Shown: positions 1 through 10,435, counted from the stretch's first letter. The stretch is 64,000 bases of DNA from Gigaspora margarita (GCA_009809945.1 WTPW01000357.1:309335-373334), one strand, 5' to 3'. Numbers and translations: made by a program. Notes: generated by a model not told the origin, from the letters alone.

Positions 1-2
1 TT

Positions 3-983
3 GGGGTTCGTAGAACCTTGGAAAAACCTGAAGTGGAAATTCTTGGCAGTGCACATTTGGCCGTGAAGGATTTGTCCCAAAGGGCAAAGGCATTAGCAAA
101 AGAAGCAGTATCACCGTTTTATAAAGCCAAGACTGAGAAATATTGGGCTTTGTACGAAAAGTTTTGTAAAAAATTTGAGTTGGATGTGGAAAATCTGCAG
201 GAAGATGGGATTTTGGCATTTATCATGTGGCTTGATGTAATTGGGTTGACGTCCCAAATATTGCGGGTCCTACAAGTGGTTGTAAACAACCTGCGGTTTA
301 AAGGGAAGGAAAATTTTAAAAAATCGTTAGCAGTAATGCAAGTTCTTAGAGCAATAAGGAAGGAAGTTGCGAAGAGTAAGACGCCGGAGTGGCCTCAGGA
401 CCCATTGCCAGTTTCAGCACTAAGGTACTACGTGGATGTACCACCACCCTTGGCAAGTGGATCAATGTGCAGAAGAGACGTGGCATTAGTGGCACTAGGG
501 CTATGAACAATGAGAAGACCGGGGGAATTAGGAGAATTGACCATGAAGGATATAAGGTGGGACAACGAAGGAACCTTGTGGGTTCGAATTCGTAAATCGA
601 AAACTGATCAATTCAAAAATGGCAGGTTTATCCCAGTAGAAAATACAGACTCACGGTATTGCCCGGTTAGACTCCTGAAGCAGTATTTGAAAATTCGGCT
701 GGCAATGAGCCCGGAAGCACCATTGTTCCTATCAAGACAGGGGAAGAAAATTTCAGTGGCAGCGATTGGCTCAGTAGTAAAACAGTTTGCAGAACACGCA
801 GAATTAAATGGTAGATTTACAGCTCATTCATTGAGGATTGGCGGAGCAACCACAGCAATGATAGCAGGGATAAGCCTTGCGCAAATTCGAGCAATTGGAG
901 GTTGGGACTCAAAGGCGGTGATGTTGTACCTGAGGACGGTGACAATGGCACAGTTGGGTACTTCAGGCCGTATGGATTTCTAG
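3..983 (+). pseudogene. Tyrosine recombinase of a mobile element, 5'-truncated, one nonsense codon
   Basis: The reading frame is open from the window edge to a stop at 981-983, except for one in-frame TGA at 504-506, so the left end lies outside the window. The N-terminal part is helical and Lys-rich, like the SAM-like core-binding domain of tyrosine recombinases. The catalytic part follows: an Arg motif (RRPGEL, 513-530), a Lys in KSKTD (about 597-611), HSLRIGG (His codon at 825), GGWDS and the nucleophile Tyr in LYLR (codon 927-929). The R-K-HxxR-W-Y set is complete. The TGA lies immediately before the first Arg motif and could come from CGA by one C-to-T change. This fits Crypton- or DIRS-type YR enzymes that cut and rejoin DNA through a 3'-phosphotyrosine. 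It is either dead, read through, or the TGA is an assembly error. Confidence 0.85.
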
Positions 984-1103
984 GAAAAAAAAAAAATATA
1001 TATATATATATAATGAAATTTTTTTTTTTGTGGTTGTTGTTTTGTTTTTTCTGTTTTTTAAGTTTTTTGTTTCGAATTAAATTGGAAAATAAGGATGTAA
1101 ATA

Positions 1104-1248
1104 GGGCACGCAGCCGGAAAAAAAAAAAAAAAAAAGTGATGAATGATGTAAATAATTTGAATTAGGGCACGCAGCCCGAAAAATGAATAAAAATAAAGGG
1201 TTATATAGTACCCGATATAAATGAAATATAAAAAAGGACACGCAGTCC
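1104..1248. repeat. Three small stem-loops with an ACGCA loop downstream of the recombinase
   Basis: At 1165-1177 GGGC-ACGCA-GCCC and at 1236-1248 GGAC-ACGCA-GTCC can fold as 4-bp stems. They differ at one stem position, and the pairing base changes with it. A third, weaker copy (GGC-ACGCA-GCC) is at 1105-1115. They lie in A- and T-rich sequence 120-265 bases after the recombinase stop. They may be a 3' UTR or terminal signal of the element; function is not known. Confidence 0.5.
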
Positions 1249-1375
1249 AAATGTATGAAATTGGGTCGGGTCCGGAAGAGAGCGGTAGCTTGTGACCTAA
1301 GAGCACGTGTACAGTAAAACAGGCTGGGTCGGAACACAGATACCATTTCCTCATACGATCCTCGCCAACAATCCC

Positions 1376-1466
1376 ATACTGTACTTCGTAGAGCACAGAG
1401 GTATTGTTGGCCACGGAAGTTGTTCCTTTATCAGAAGGGATAGGTTCCATGACGAACAATAATAAT
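1376..1466. repeat. 91-bp direct repeat, copy 1
   Basis: It matches 1775-1865 with one difference over 91 bases, the units being 399 bp apart. On the minus strand it is open in one frame beginning with ATG (MEPIPSD...), and the reading continues differently on each side, so it could be a duplicated exon or simply a repeat in the flank of the recombinase element. No known domain is recognised. Confidence 0.75.
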
Positions 1467-1774
1467 GACCTGCTTGTGAATGAAGTCACAAGGCGGGACA
1501 TTATTGTGAGTCACTGGACCTGCATGTGACAATCAGTCACAGCATGGATCTGAATCTGCATGTGGCGATGAGTCATAGTGTGGATCGGTCCGTATTTGTA
1601 TTTAGGTAACTCGATAATCTGTCGATTTCTTTGTTCTTGAATTTTCTGCTTGACTTTGAGTCTAGCTACGGCCCGCCCGCCGCACCCAAAAATGTGTGAC
1701 CCAAATTCCAGATACACGATGCTCGCAAAGCTGCTCACGTGATATCAGGTGGCTTGTTCCACGACTTCTATCTT

Positions 1775-1865
1775 ATACTGTACTTCGTAGAGCACAGAGG
1801 TATTGTTGGCCACGGAAGTTGTTCCTTCATCAGAAGGGATAGGTTCCATGACGAACAATAATAAT
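1775..1865. repeat. 91-bp direct repeat, copy 2
   Basis: This is the second copy of the 1376-1466 repeat, with one substitution that changes a Lys codon to Glu in the minus-strand frame. The segment between the copies (1467-1774) holds CAC(A)TG-rich sequence and no recognisable gene. Confidence 0.75.
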
Positions 1866-1986
1866 ACTAAAATTAGGTTTTCCGGCTGTATACAACTCAT
1901 AATAGGAGAAATAATACCATCGTAATGACATAAACAAAAGAAAAAGTCCCCTAATGTAAACAAACAAAAAAAAGTTCTGTGACAGA

Positions 1987-1997
1987 GCCCATCACAA
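1987..1997. repeat. Putative right terminus of a large hAT-like element
   Basis: GCCCATCACAA here equals the right end of the complete hAT MITE at 2659-2849, and it abuts sequence of the 3-bp-TSD family that begins mid-element at 1998. The simplest reading is that an element reaching left beyond the window, and so containing the recombinase pseudogene, inserted into that older element. Its left end and TSD are outside the window. Confidence 0.4.
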
Positions 1998-2100
1998 CGG
2001 TATGTTCAGGATTGGTACGGATTCCATGGACCATGTGGGACTGTATGCCAGTGCCAAATAAACCATAAATGTCTCAGGTTTTGCAGCAGTTTACTAGTGT

Positions 2101-2626
2101 TAGAGGCGGAAATCAGGGCCGGCGTCACGGGACGGACAACCACCAATCACCAAGACCAAAGAAACACCTCACAATATACCCAATGTGAGAGGTGGTACGA
2201 TTTGGCAAGGCTAAGGCATATCGGAACAGTTTATTTTATAAACGAGGGACAAAGAAACCAAGATCGGTTTCTAATCTTTATTTACAGGACAAGAACTAAC
2301 AAAAAGAATCAAAACTCATCTAATAAAATCAAAGACTCATGCAGCGAAAGAGTAAATTACATGTTCTTTTTACTTCTAATGGGATTCCTAATTTTTATCC
2401 CCAATCCCACAATTTTTCCCACTCGAATGGCAGAATCACGCCATATCGAATCTTCTCTCGATCTTGCATTTAATGGCCTTTCCGATTTAGTCGATTTCAT
2501 TCAATCAATGGGCTGTGTGCAGAACCTGTTTTCTAACAGGTGATCAGCGGGTGATCACGGTACCTTCATGGGACTCCGGCAAAATCGACGTCACATGGTT
2601 CTGTCCCATCTATTTCTACCTATGAC
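2101..2626. mobile_element. Insertion in copy 1, probable degraded hAT-type element
   Basis: Host sequence is interrupted between TTTACTAGT (2090-2098) and ACTAGTCAAATCGG (2627 on). ACTAGT is duplicated, compatible with a decayed 8-bp TSD. The left end begins TAGAGGCGGAAATC, and the right end, read in reverse, is GTCATAGGTAGAAAT, a weak TIR. An accidental or remnant plus-strand frame of 148 codons crosses it, with no recognisable domain. Confidence 0.5.
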
Positions 2627-2658
2627 ACTAGTCAAATCGGCATGGGATTTGGCACAGG

Positions 2659-2849
2659 TAGTGATGGGCAATTTGCAGATTTCCAAAAATCCGCATGGGG
2701 TGCAGGATCCCACACGTGATCCACATGTGATTTACAGGATTGTTTACTGGAATTATGGAAATTTAAGCTGGAATTATGGTATTGGCCCAAATTATCCTGC
2801 GCATCACATGATGGAACACACGCGGGATCCAACATGATGCCCATCACAA
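2659..2849. mobile_element. hAT-type MITE, 191 bp
   Basis: The left end is TAGTGATGGGCA and the right end in reverse is TTGTGATGGGCA. The flanks are GGCACAGG (2651-2658) and GGCACAAG (2850-2857), an 8-bp TSD with one difference. Eight-base duplications and TA/CA-GTG termini are typical of hAT. It interrupts the 1998-3296 element and is non-coding. Confidence 0.85.
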
Positions 2850-3507
2850 GGCACAAGTGAATGTAAATTCATGTATCACTGTGATAACTATGTGGATTAA
2901 ATATTAAACCATAAATTTACATAAGTAATCAATATAACAGATAAGATAAACAAGCTAACTGCATATAAAGTAAAATTTTGTAAGGAATTTTTTTTGTTAA
3001 GACACACAGAGAAGCTTCATCAGTGAACTTATAAGATATTGCTCTTTTTTTAATCAACATCACTTATTGATCCTTTGCTCTCCACGAAATGAGCCAACAT
3101 GTGTGTAATGTACACATACATGCTATCTAAATGCGTTATTTCATATGACGTGTATTACGTGCTACCCTTTGCTGTAATGTCTGTACCATTCCGTGAAATG
3201 TTTCTGTATATACCATAGTATCCGTGTCATTTTGAGCATTCTCGACACCAACCTGTGCCACCACCTGCACCACTTTTCTTACAGGGCATTAAATAAAAAT
3301 TACGACAAATTGATATATATTTTATTATTCAAATTTCTCAATTTGCTTTTTCTATATGATTTAAAAATGACTTGCAATATAAAGAATCTATAACATGCGA
3401 AAAATCTTTTCAAAACAAGTGTGAATATTATATCAACTTGTATTTGCATACTGATACGTAATGGATTTTGGGTGATGATTTTGGTTCGTCCATAGTATTA
3501 ATTTAAT

Positions 3508-4178
3508 CCCTATAAGAAAATTGGACCGGATCAGCATGGGTTGCATTGGATAGGCACAGGTCTTTTTGGCATGGGTTATGATCCGGATTGGTATGGGTAT
3601 GGTCCAGATTGGTACAGATTCTGTGGTCTGTGTGGGACCATTTGCCCATGCTAAATGGACCGTAAATGGCTCAGGTTTTGTAGCAGTTTACTAGTTGAAT
3701 AGGCACGGGATTTGGCACTGGTGAACGTAAATTCACATGCTACTGCGTTAACAATGTGGATTAACTATTAAACCATAAATTTATATAAGTAATCAATATA
3801 AGATGAACAAGCTAACTGCATATAAAGTAAAATTTTGTAAGGAATTTTTTTTGTTAAGACACACAGGGAAGCTTAATCAGTGAAATCATGAGATATTGCT
3901 CTTTTTTTTTAAAAAAAAAACACTTACTGATCTTTCGCTCTCCATGAAATGAGCCAACATGTATTACGAGCCAACACATATGTAACATACACATACATGC
4001 CATCTGAATGCGCCATTTCATATGACCTGATATTATGTGCCACCCTTTGCCATAATGTCTGTGCAATTTTTACCGTGCTATTCCATGAACCATTCCTGTA
4101 TGTACCACATAATTCATGCCATTTTGAGCATTTCTGACACCAACCTGTACCACTACCCATACTGCTTTTCTTACAAGG
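3508..4178. mobile_element. CCCTRTAAG family (3-bp TSD), copy 2, complete
   Basis: It starts CCCTATAAGAAAATTGGACC and ends GCTTTTCTTACAAGG, giving an imperfect TIR of about 20 bp. It is flanked by AAT on both sides (3505-3507 and 4179-4181). At 671 bp it carries no open frame of interest. An internal T-run/A-run at 3900-3929 and gtaaaattttgtaagg motifs recur in all copies. It is a non-autonomous DNA transposon of unassigned superfamily. Confidence 0.85.
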
Positions 4179-4978
4179 AATACAGACAAATCTTATCACT
4201 AAATTTTAGCCAGGTATTAGAATATAAAATTTGAGAAATATACATTATTTATTGTTATTAATAGAGGTTTAAAACATAAGCTATCATACCTGAGCCACTG
4301 TTAAGCTATTTGTAATAAATTCCAATTTTCAGTTAATGATTTAACAAATGAAGATACTGCAAGTTACTGTATTTACATACCCAAAGAACGCTCAGATCTT
4401 CTTTGAGGTTTATTTCTCAATTCAAAAACGCAAAAGAATAAATGTTTAGTCTTATTATATTTATTGTTATTATGCTTAGTATTATTATATATAGCGTTAT
4501 TATGCTTAGTATTGTTAACAACAGATATCTTGAATACTAATATTAAAAAATTTGTATTACATAATAATCAAAGATTCCTTATATTAAAAAATTTTGTATT
4601 AAATAGCAATCAAAGATTCCTTATTCTAAATAAATAAGTTATAAATCTGTTAAACAGTTGGGTTACAAAGACGCGAAATGCTTCAATTTGATTTGATATT
4701 CTGAAAAAGAATTGTGTTATTTTTACCCATTGAGCCAAAGCTTAATGACATCATAACAATATTCCGAGAACAAGGTGTATAGCACCAAATTTAGAGCACA
4801 TTAAAATACCATACTTGTTTATCACATTGTTTTATTAAAGAGAACTCATACTTTTAAAAGTGCTTTAGGTATTTTCTGATACTTATTACAATGATGATTA
4901 TTTAAATCATTCAATAAGATTAATTAAGGTAAAGGTACCTATTTCCAGGAATTACCCTATTTGTGGATTATAATATTT
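4179..4978. other. AT-rich intergenic sequence, no gene seen
   Basis: Short direct repeats occur (around TTATTATGCTTAGTATT at 4455-4515 and AAAAATTTTGTATTA at 4545-4605). No coding region, RNA gene or element border could be supported. Confidence 0.6.
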
Positions 4979-5405
4979 CATGATTCTATGATCAATTTGG
5001 ATAATTTTGGTATCATTCAAATCGTCACACGTGATGATTCTAATGGTATCAAAATTAGCCAAATTAGATCACAATATCCTGAGATATAAGATATATTATT
5101 ATTTTTTGAGATCAAATATATTTTTGTTGGATTGTGTATCTCATGATCCTGTGATCCAATTTGGATGATTTTGTATCATTCGAATTGCCTCACTGATATG
5201 AATCTAATGGTGCTAAAATCATTCAAATTGGATTACAGGATCCAGAGATATAAGGTGTTTTCTGTGATAAAATCTATTTCTGTGGGTTGTATCTCGAGAC
5301 TCTGCGGTCCAATTTGGATGGTGTTGGTGTCATTCGAATTGTCTCTGTGAGACGATTTGAATGGCACCAAAATTGCCCAAATCGAATCACAGAGTCCCAA
5401 GTAAT
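4979..5405. repeat. Tandem array of three ~110-bp palindromes
   Basis: Three units (4979-5085, 5137-5249, 5288-5405) are related in sequence, and each is itself an inverted repeat with arms of about 45-55 bp. The arms share CAATTTGGATGATTTTGGTA-like sequence and its complement. GAGATATAAG-like spacers separate them. Period is about 155 bp. It is non-coding and could extrude as cruciforms or fold as RNA hairpins. Confidence 0.8.
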
Positions 5406-5997
5406 GATACAAGTTGCCAAAAATTTTGCAATCGATTAGTTGTCAACTTTTTGATTATTCGATTTTTATTCGTTCGATTTTTATGATTTTAATATACAAT
5501 TAGTTGTCAACTTTGTCAACTAATCGATTTGATCGATTTTTGATTTTAACACTAGTCTCAAGATATATGGTCTACGGAAATCAAATTGATTTTTATGCAT
5601 ACCTTACAATTAAGCAGGCAAGTCTATTAATCAAATCTTGTCCAATTTGTGTAAAAATTTATATTATATGTAATTTAGCATAACGAACATATTAATTAGT
5701 AAATTATGTTCAATTTGCTTAACAAAAAATTATGTCTATTATATGTCCACGAATATAGGATAGTAATCTCTAAAATTTATATAAATTATATAGATTTTAA
5801 TTTTTTTGTTAAAAATGTTTTTACATATAAAAATATAAATATATTTATATATTTAAATGATAAATTAATTGTAGATTTTGTATATAAAATTTTACAAATA
5901 AATACTAAATTTTAAGAAATTTTTATATAACAAAACAAAGTCCCCGGAAATAGGCAGATATACCTTATAGCTTACAATTCCTAATCCTACCAAAGAT
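5406..5997. other. AT-rich spacer with a small inverted repeat
   Basis: ATCGATTAGTTGTCAAC at 5431-5447 and GTCAACTAATCGAT at 5515-5528 form an inverted repeat. The rest is AT-rich with chance open frames. No gene is seen. Confidence 0.5.
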
Positions 5998-6999
5998 TAA
6001 TGATTCCTGACAAAATGATTTCATCAACATCTTGTTTGACGAAACATTGGCGATTGACGAAACTAGTGATGGGAAAATGCGCATGATATAATTTTTGGAA
6101 TATATATTTTCCCTTCGGAATTATCGGATACGTTTTCAAATTTTTACCCCGATCTTGCTCTTCGTTTATGTTCATTCATTTCTCTTTTCGGAATTTTTCG
6201 ATATTTTTGCATCCATATTCCTTAATTCCGCCCGACAATACGCTCCCTGGCCTAAATTATATATACCTTAATTTTCCTATATAAAATTTAGATTGGATAA
6301 AATGCACATGATTTAGAAACATGCGCATGAATGCGTATTAATGCGCACGATTAAGGAATCATGCGCAGCATAAAACCCATCTCTAGACGAAACTTATGAC
6401 GATTGATAAAACCCTTGACGAATCAATTTGACCAATGAAATATTATAATACAGTTAACTCTCTTTCAACGAGCTTCTTTGACAATCTCTGGATATTGAAT
6501 TTTAGGATCCAAATTTTCACTCGTCAATATGAAAACACAATAAAATGAACTGTTTTCTTGCCAGATCACGAATCCTTGATGAATCCATTAATCAAATGGA
6601 TTTTCTTCAACGAGCTACTTTATAATGAACTACGGATGTACTAATCTTTGATTATTTTTCAATTTAATGTTATTCATTATAACGAAGTTTATTTTATTAG
6701 TCTTATCCGTCAGCCAATAAGGAGGTAAAACCTTCTTCGGTAATTTCGGGTAAAATGTGTCGATATAAAAATATTGAAAAATGAGTAGATAAATAATGCA
6801 CAAAAAAATTAATGTTATATTTACTGATTTATTTATATAATGAAAGAAAATAATGATATTCATATGCTTCATTAATCGTCATTGGTCTCATCAATCGTCA
6901 TAGGTTTCGCCATTCGTCAATTCGTCATTCAGAAATTGCTTGACAAACGTTTCATCATTTGTCATTGACGAATGACGAATCGTTCGTCAGGTATCATTA
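5998..6999. mobile_element. hAT-like element with GACGAA-rich ends, host of the 6064 element
   Basis: The left end TAATGATTCCTGAC and the right end in reverse TAATGATACCTGAC form a TIR. Both subterminal regions are dense in GACGAAAC/GACGAWT motifs in opposite orientation (6036-6063 and 6386-6430 against 6880-6990). The flanks CCAAAGAT and CACAAAAT match at 5 of 8 positions, so the TSD is weak. The 6064-6385 element sits inside it. Non-coding. Confidence 0.6.
6064..6385. mobile_element. hAT MITE of the ATGCGCAT family, copy 1
   Basis: The left end is TAGTGATGGGAAAATGCGCA; the right end ends ACCCATCTCTA. The exact 8-bp TSD GACGAAAC is at 6056-6063 and 6386-6393. Clusters of ATGCGCAT-type motifs lie at both ends. 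Length is 322 bp with no coding capacity. Other copies are at 7334 and 48671. Confidence 0.95.
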
Positions 7000-7333
7000 C
7001 ACAAAATATTGCGTATTAGGTAATCCGTGATTTGATATAGCGATCGTTGTGATTGTTACATCTATATATACGAAACCGTTTTCAACAGCTAAGACAGGGA
7101 GTATAAATATCTGGAGATAAAACATTGTGATGAATAAGCATATTAATCAGTTGGTAAAATCTGCACTAAATAGAAAGAAGATAAAGATCTATAGTTGAGA
7201 TAAGCCGTAAAAGTTTCGTAGTAAATCACAAATTTAGTTTTTTCTACTTTTTTACTAGGATAGCAAATAATTAGACAAAATAGTAGAATCTGCATTAAAT
7301 ATCCGAGTGAAGGATTTATTGAAACGTAATTAT
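7000..7333. other. Intergenic, no gene seen
   Basis: AT-rich unique-looking sequence between two transposons; no feature could be supported. Confidence 0.5.
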
Positions 7334-7361
7334 TAGTGATGGAAAAATTGATTTTATAATA

Positions 7362-7606
7362 AGGCCATGCAAAGTTAATTTTTCGTTTTGCATAACCCGC
7401 CGACCCAATTTTCCAAAAAAATTTTTTTTTTTTAAATTCCTATTGTCCTATTGTGCCAATTATTCCATTTTTGCCATTTAATATTTTCTCCGGTGTCACC
7501 CGATGCTGACCTTAAGTTTCCGTAATTACCCGATAGGCCCGATAAAAAAAAACCAAAATTTTCTGATTCCATGTTATGCAAACCGAGAATTAACTTTGCT
7601 TGACCT
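7362..7606. mobile_element. TA-flanked MITE with AAAGTTAATTTTT ends, copy 1
   Basis: The left end AGGCCATGCAAAGTTAATTT and the right end in reverse AGGTCAAGCAAAGTTAATTC form a TIR. TA lies on both sides (7360-7361, 7607-7608). Tc1/mariner-type target choice. It sits inside the hAT element 7334-8083. A related copy in reverse orientation is at 55307. Confidence 0.85.
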
Positions 7607-7630
7607 TAGATGTGTACATGGATTAATTTA

Positions 7631-7739
7631 GGCCACGTAAAGTTAATTTATAAAAAAAAAAAAAAAAAAAAATCCGACCCGCCGACCGGAATTTTGAAAC
7701 ACCAGGTTATGCAAAACGAAAAATTAACTTTGAGTGGCC
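7631..7739. mobile_element. TA-flanked MITE with AAAGTTAATTTTT ends, copy 2 (short)
   Basis: GGCCACGTAAAGTTAATTT on the left and, in reverse, GGCCACTCAAAGTTAATTTT on the right. TA flanks at 7629-7630 and 7740-7741. It keeps only 109 bp, with an A-run in the middle, and is an internally deleted relative of 7362-7606. Confidence 0.8.
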
Positions 7740-8301
7740 TAACATGCGCATGAATGCGCATTAATGCGCATGATGTCGCATGATATAATTTTTGGAATTT
7801 ATATTTTCCCTTCGGAAAATATCGGATACGTGCTCAAATTTTTACTCATGACCTGCTCTTCTTTTTATGTTCATTCATTTTCTTTTCGGAATTTTTTGAG
7901 ACTTTTGCATCATATTCATTAATTCCGCCCGACAATACGCTCCCTGGCCTAAATAATATATACTTTAATTTTCCTATATAAAATTTAGATGGGATAAAAT
8001 GCGTATGATTACGAAACATGCGCATTAATGCGTATTAATGCGCACGATTAAGGATTCATGCGCACGCATGAAACCCATCTCTAGTAATTACAGTTATACA
8101 GCAGATAAGCATTTTAAAATTAAAGCCTCTTTTACAAATATAAACTATTGATGAGCTATAAATTATAATCGTTCAATAAAAGTTAAAATGATTTTAATGC
8201 CGATGTTATTATATTTCACAAAAAACAATCAACATGGGACACGAAGCGGGCAGGCCAGAAGGCCGAATCAGTCTTTTCCTGGAAGTTAATCTGGGTCATA
8301 C

Positions 8302-8430
8302 TAGTGATATGGGCTGGCTCTAACCAACGGCTGAGTCGATGGGTTGGTCAACCCTCAGCATGCATCCCTGTGTGCTGGGCTGGTCGATTAAAGAAGTGTT
8401 AGAATCGACTAATAGTTTACAACGATGTAG
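8302..8430. mobile_element. Left end of a hAT-like element (TAGTGATATGGGC family), copy 1
   Basis: TAGTGATATGGGCTGG starts at 8302, and the same start recurs at 63155, followed in both by GC-rich sequence with GGCTG/GGCC motifs. A matching right end was not found, so the extent is approximate. Confidence 0.4.
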
Positions 8431-8699
8431 ACATTCATTAACTGGCTAATTTAAATGCTAAATTGACAAGCAATGAATATGTCGTACGTCGGAATGGAAT
8501 TATTGTAGATTTTGAATCTACTTATGTTGAATCGGAATTCCAAATTTAGTCGAATTTATGAAATTTAAAAGCAATTTAAGCTGATTCTAAATTCAATATT
8601 ATTAATAGATGTATAATCAATCAATTAATTGATGATAAATTACGTATTATGATAAATTATGCAAATTTTTCTACGAGTTAAATACTTTTTTTTATTAAG

Positions 8700-8868
8700 A
8701 TTTTTTTATTTCATTTATTCGTTCTTTCCAACTCTTTATATTTCATTTATTCGTTCTTTCCAACTCTTATTTATTTCATTTATTCACTATTTTAAACTCT
8801 TATTTATTTCATTTATTCGTTATTTCCAACTCTTATTTATTTCATTCATTCTTCTTTCAAACTCATAC
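8700..8868. repeat. Tandem repeat just upstream of the integrase-core pseudogene
   Basis: About five units of about 36 bp built on TTTATTTCATTTATTCGTT and TCTTTCCAACTCTT. The array ends two bases before the ATG at 8871, so it would occupy the promoter or 5' UTR. The frame across it reads Phe/Ser/Ile-rich and is not considered coding. Confidence 0.8.
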
Positions 8869-9755
8869 CAATGACCGACCCTCAAGAATATCCATTTTTA
8901 TCACGTGACGCATTTGAAAACTTGCTTGCCAAGTATCTTGATATTAATTCAGCGAATAGAAGACGCAAAACTTTTATTACACGTGAGGATTTCGACTTCT
9001 GTATTAAAGTTTTACAAAACCCAACGGATACAACAATTGGAACCGCAAAAGACCGTTATTGGGTAAAAAAGTCATTTACTTTGCGTGATCTTGGAACGCC
9101 AACAAACCCTATCATACAGCTCATTAAAACCTGCCCGTATGCCCCTTTATGCAGTTTACACTAAGGGGCTTTGAAGTATGTTGGTTCATCAAAACTGTGG
9201 AGGCGGTATATATTGAAGATATTATAGGCTATTATGCTTTTCTTTGATTAATAAATATGATATTAATTTTTATAATAGGTTTCAGAACAGTGTTGTTACA
9301 TTCCACAATCTTTTATAAAGGAATTCGTAAAGAATTGCACAACATGTGCAACTCGAAGAAATTTTCCAATCCAGTGGCCGCAAAGTCAATAATCTCTAAT
9401 GCTTTCCTAGGGTTCAGGTTGATCTAATTTCTATGACTAGTATTCCTGACGGTGATTATCGTTACATCTGCCATATTCGGGGTCATTATACCCGGTATTC
9501 TTGGACTCGTGCATTGACCAGCAAGCGGGCAATTGAAGTGGCAATTTTTCTTTTTGACGTTTTCATCTGCTTTGGTGCCCAATTATCCTTCAGACCGATA
9601 ATGGTCGCGAGTTTACACAGCTTTAAATGTAGAGGTAAAAATTTTTTATACAATAATTTTATTTATTTATTTATTTATTTAATTTTTTATTTATTTTTTT
9701 TTATCAAGCTAAGTAATTTAGGAACAAACAATTTCTTGAACTTTTTGATGAAGTA

Positions 9756-10330
9756 TTGGAGAATGAGCAAGTAGATAATGAAAAGATAGATAATAAAAGA
9801 GTTTTTGACGAAAGAATTGATAACGAAAAGGTAGATGATGATGAAAGCGTGGATAATGATGAAAGGGTGGATGATGATGAAAGGGTGGATAACGATGAAA
9901 AGGTGGATGGCAATGAAATGGTGGATGATTATGAAAGAGTGAGGATGATGAAAGGTTAACGATGATGAAAGGGTGAATGATGAAAGTAGTTGACGATGAT
10001 AGAGTAGATGACGAAGAAGGTGTGGATATTGAAAGAGTGAATTATAGAAAGGTAGACAATGAAAGAGTGGATGATGAAAGGGTTAACAATAAAAAAATGA
10101 TCAGTGAAAAGGTAGACAACAAAAGGGTGAATGATGAAAGGGTTAACAATAAAAAAATGATCAGTGAAAAGGTAGACAACATAAGGGTGGATGATAGAAG
10201 AGTGGATGATTAAAGGATTAATAATGACGAGAGGATGAATGGTAAAAAGGTAGATAATAAAGGTATGAATGATAAAAGGATAGACGCGGGTGAAGATGTT
10301 GATGAGAGAATAGTGCACAAAAGAGTGAAT
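9756..10330. repeat. 15-bp-type minisatellite (pentapeptide-like VDDER repeats)
   Basis: Units such as GTGGATGATGAAAGG repeat about 35 times with variants. In two plus-strand frames they read VDNEK/VDDER-type pentapeptides, highly charged; the minus strand reads Ser/Ile/Phe-rich shadows. It lies within the integrase-core pseudogene, after a conserved-looking QFLELFDEVLEN segment, suggesting expansion inside a former coding exon. Confidence 0.8.
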
Positions 10331-10393
10331 GAAAGAACAAAGAAAGCAATGAGGGTATGTATTAGTATTATATTGTCATAAAAAAACAAAATA

Positions 10394-10394
<1 letters not shown>

Positions 10395-10434
<40 letters not shown>
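10395..10434. repeat. (ATA)n microsatellite
   Basis: About 13 uninterrupted ATA units, inside the probable intron 10353-10449 of the pseudogene. Confidence 0.95.

Positions 10435-10435
<1 letters not shown>

Larger units (their letters stand above)
1998..3296. mobile_element. CCCTRTAAG family (3-bp TSD), copy 1, interrupted twice
   Basis: The body aligns with the copies at 3508, 17764 and 31988 and ends in the same terminus, TTTTCTTACAGGG (3284-3296). The first ~100 bases are missing on the left, where a hAT-like terminus abuts. Two insertions split it: 2101-2626 and 2659-2849. Most CpG sites kept in the 17764 copy are TpG or CpA here, so it is older. It has no coding capacity, and the open frames across it are accidental. 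Confidence 0.8.
7334..8083. mobile_element. hAT MITE of the ATGCGCAT family, copy 2, carrying two TA elements
   Basis: The left end TAGTGATGGAAAAATTGAT and the right end ACCCATCTCTA match copy 1. The TSD is GTAATTAT at 7326-7333 and GTAATTAC at 8084-8091. Two TA-type elements (7362-7606, 7631-7739) are inserted near the left end. The shared body (7780-8083) aligns closely with 6090-6385. Confidence 0.9.

Noticed and set aside
2097..2543. 148-codon plus-strand frame
   Set aside because: It begins at a non-ATG codon inside a transposon boundary and shows no domain; treated as accidental or remnant.
3854..4234. Overlapping open frames on both strands, repeated near 19856-20075
   Set aside because: They follow the conserved right half of the 3-bp-TSD transposon in both places and change with CpG decay, not with codon position.
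8659..8874. Phe/Ser/Ile-rich 71-codon frame
   Set aside because: Translation of the 36-bp tandem array in front of the pseudogene start; no independent support.
9704..10318. Ser/Leu/Thr-rich and Ile/His-rich minus-strand open frames
   Set aside because: Antisense shadows of the 15-bp minisatellite inside the integrase-core pseudogene.
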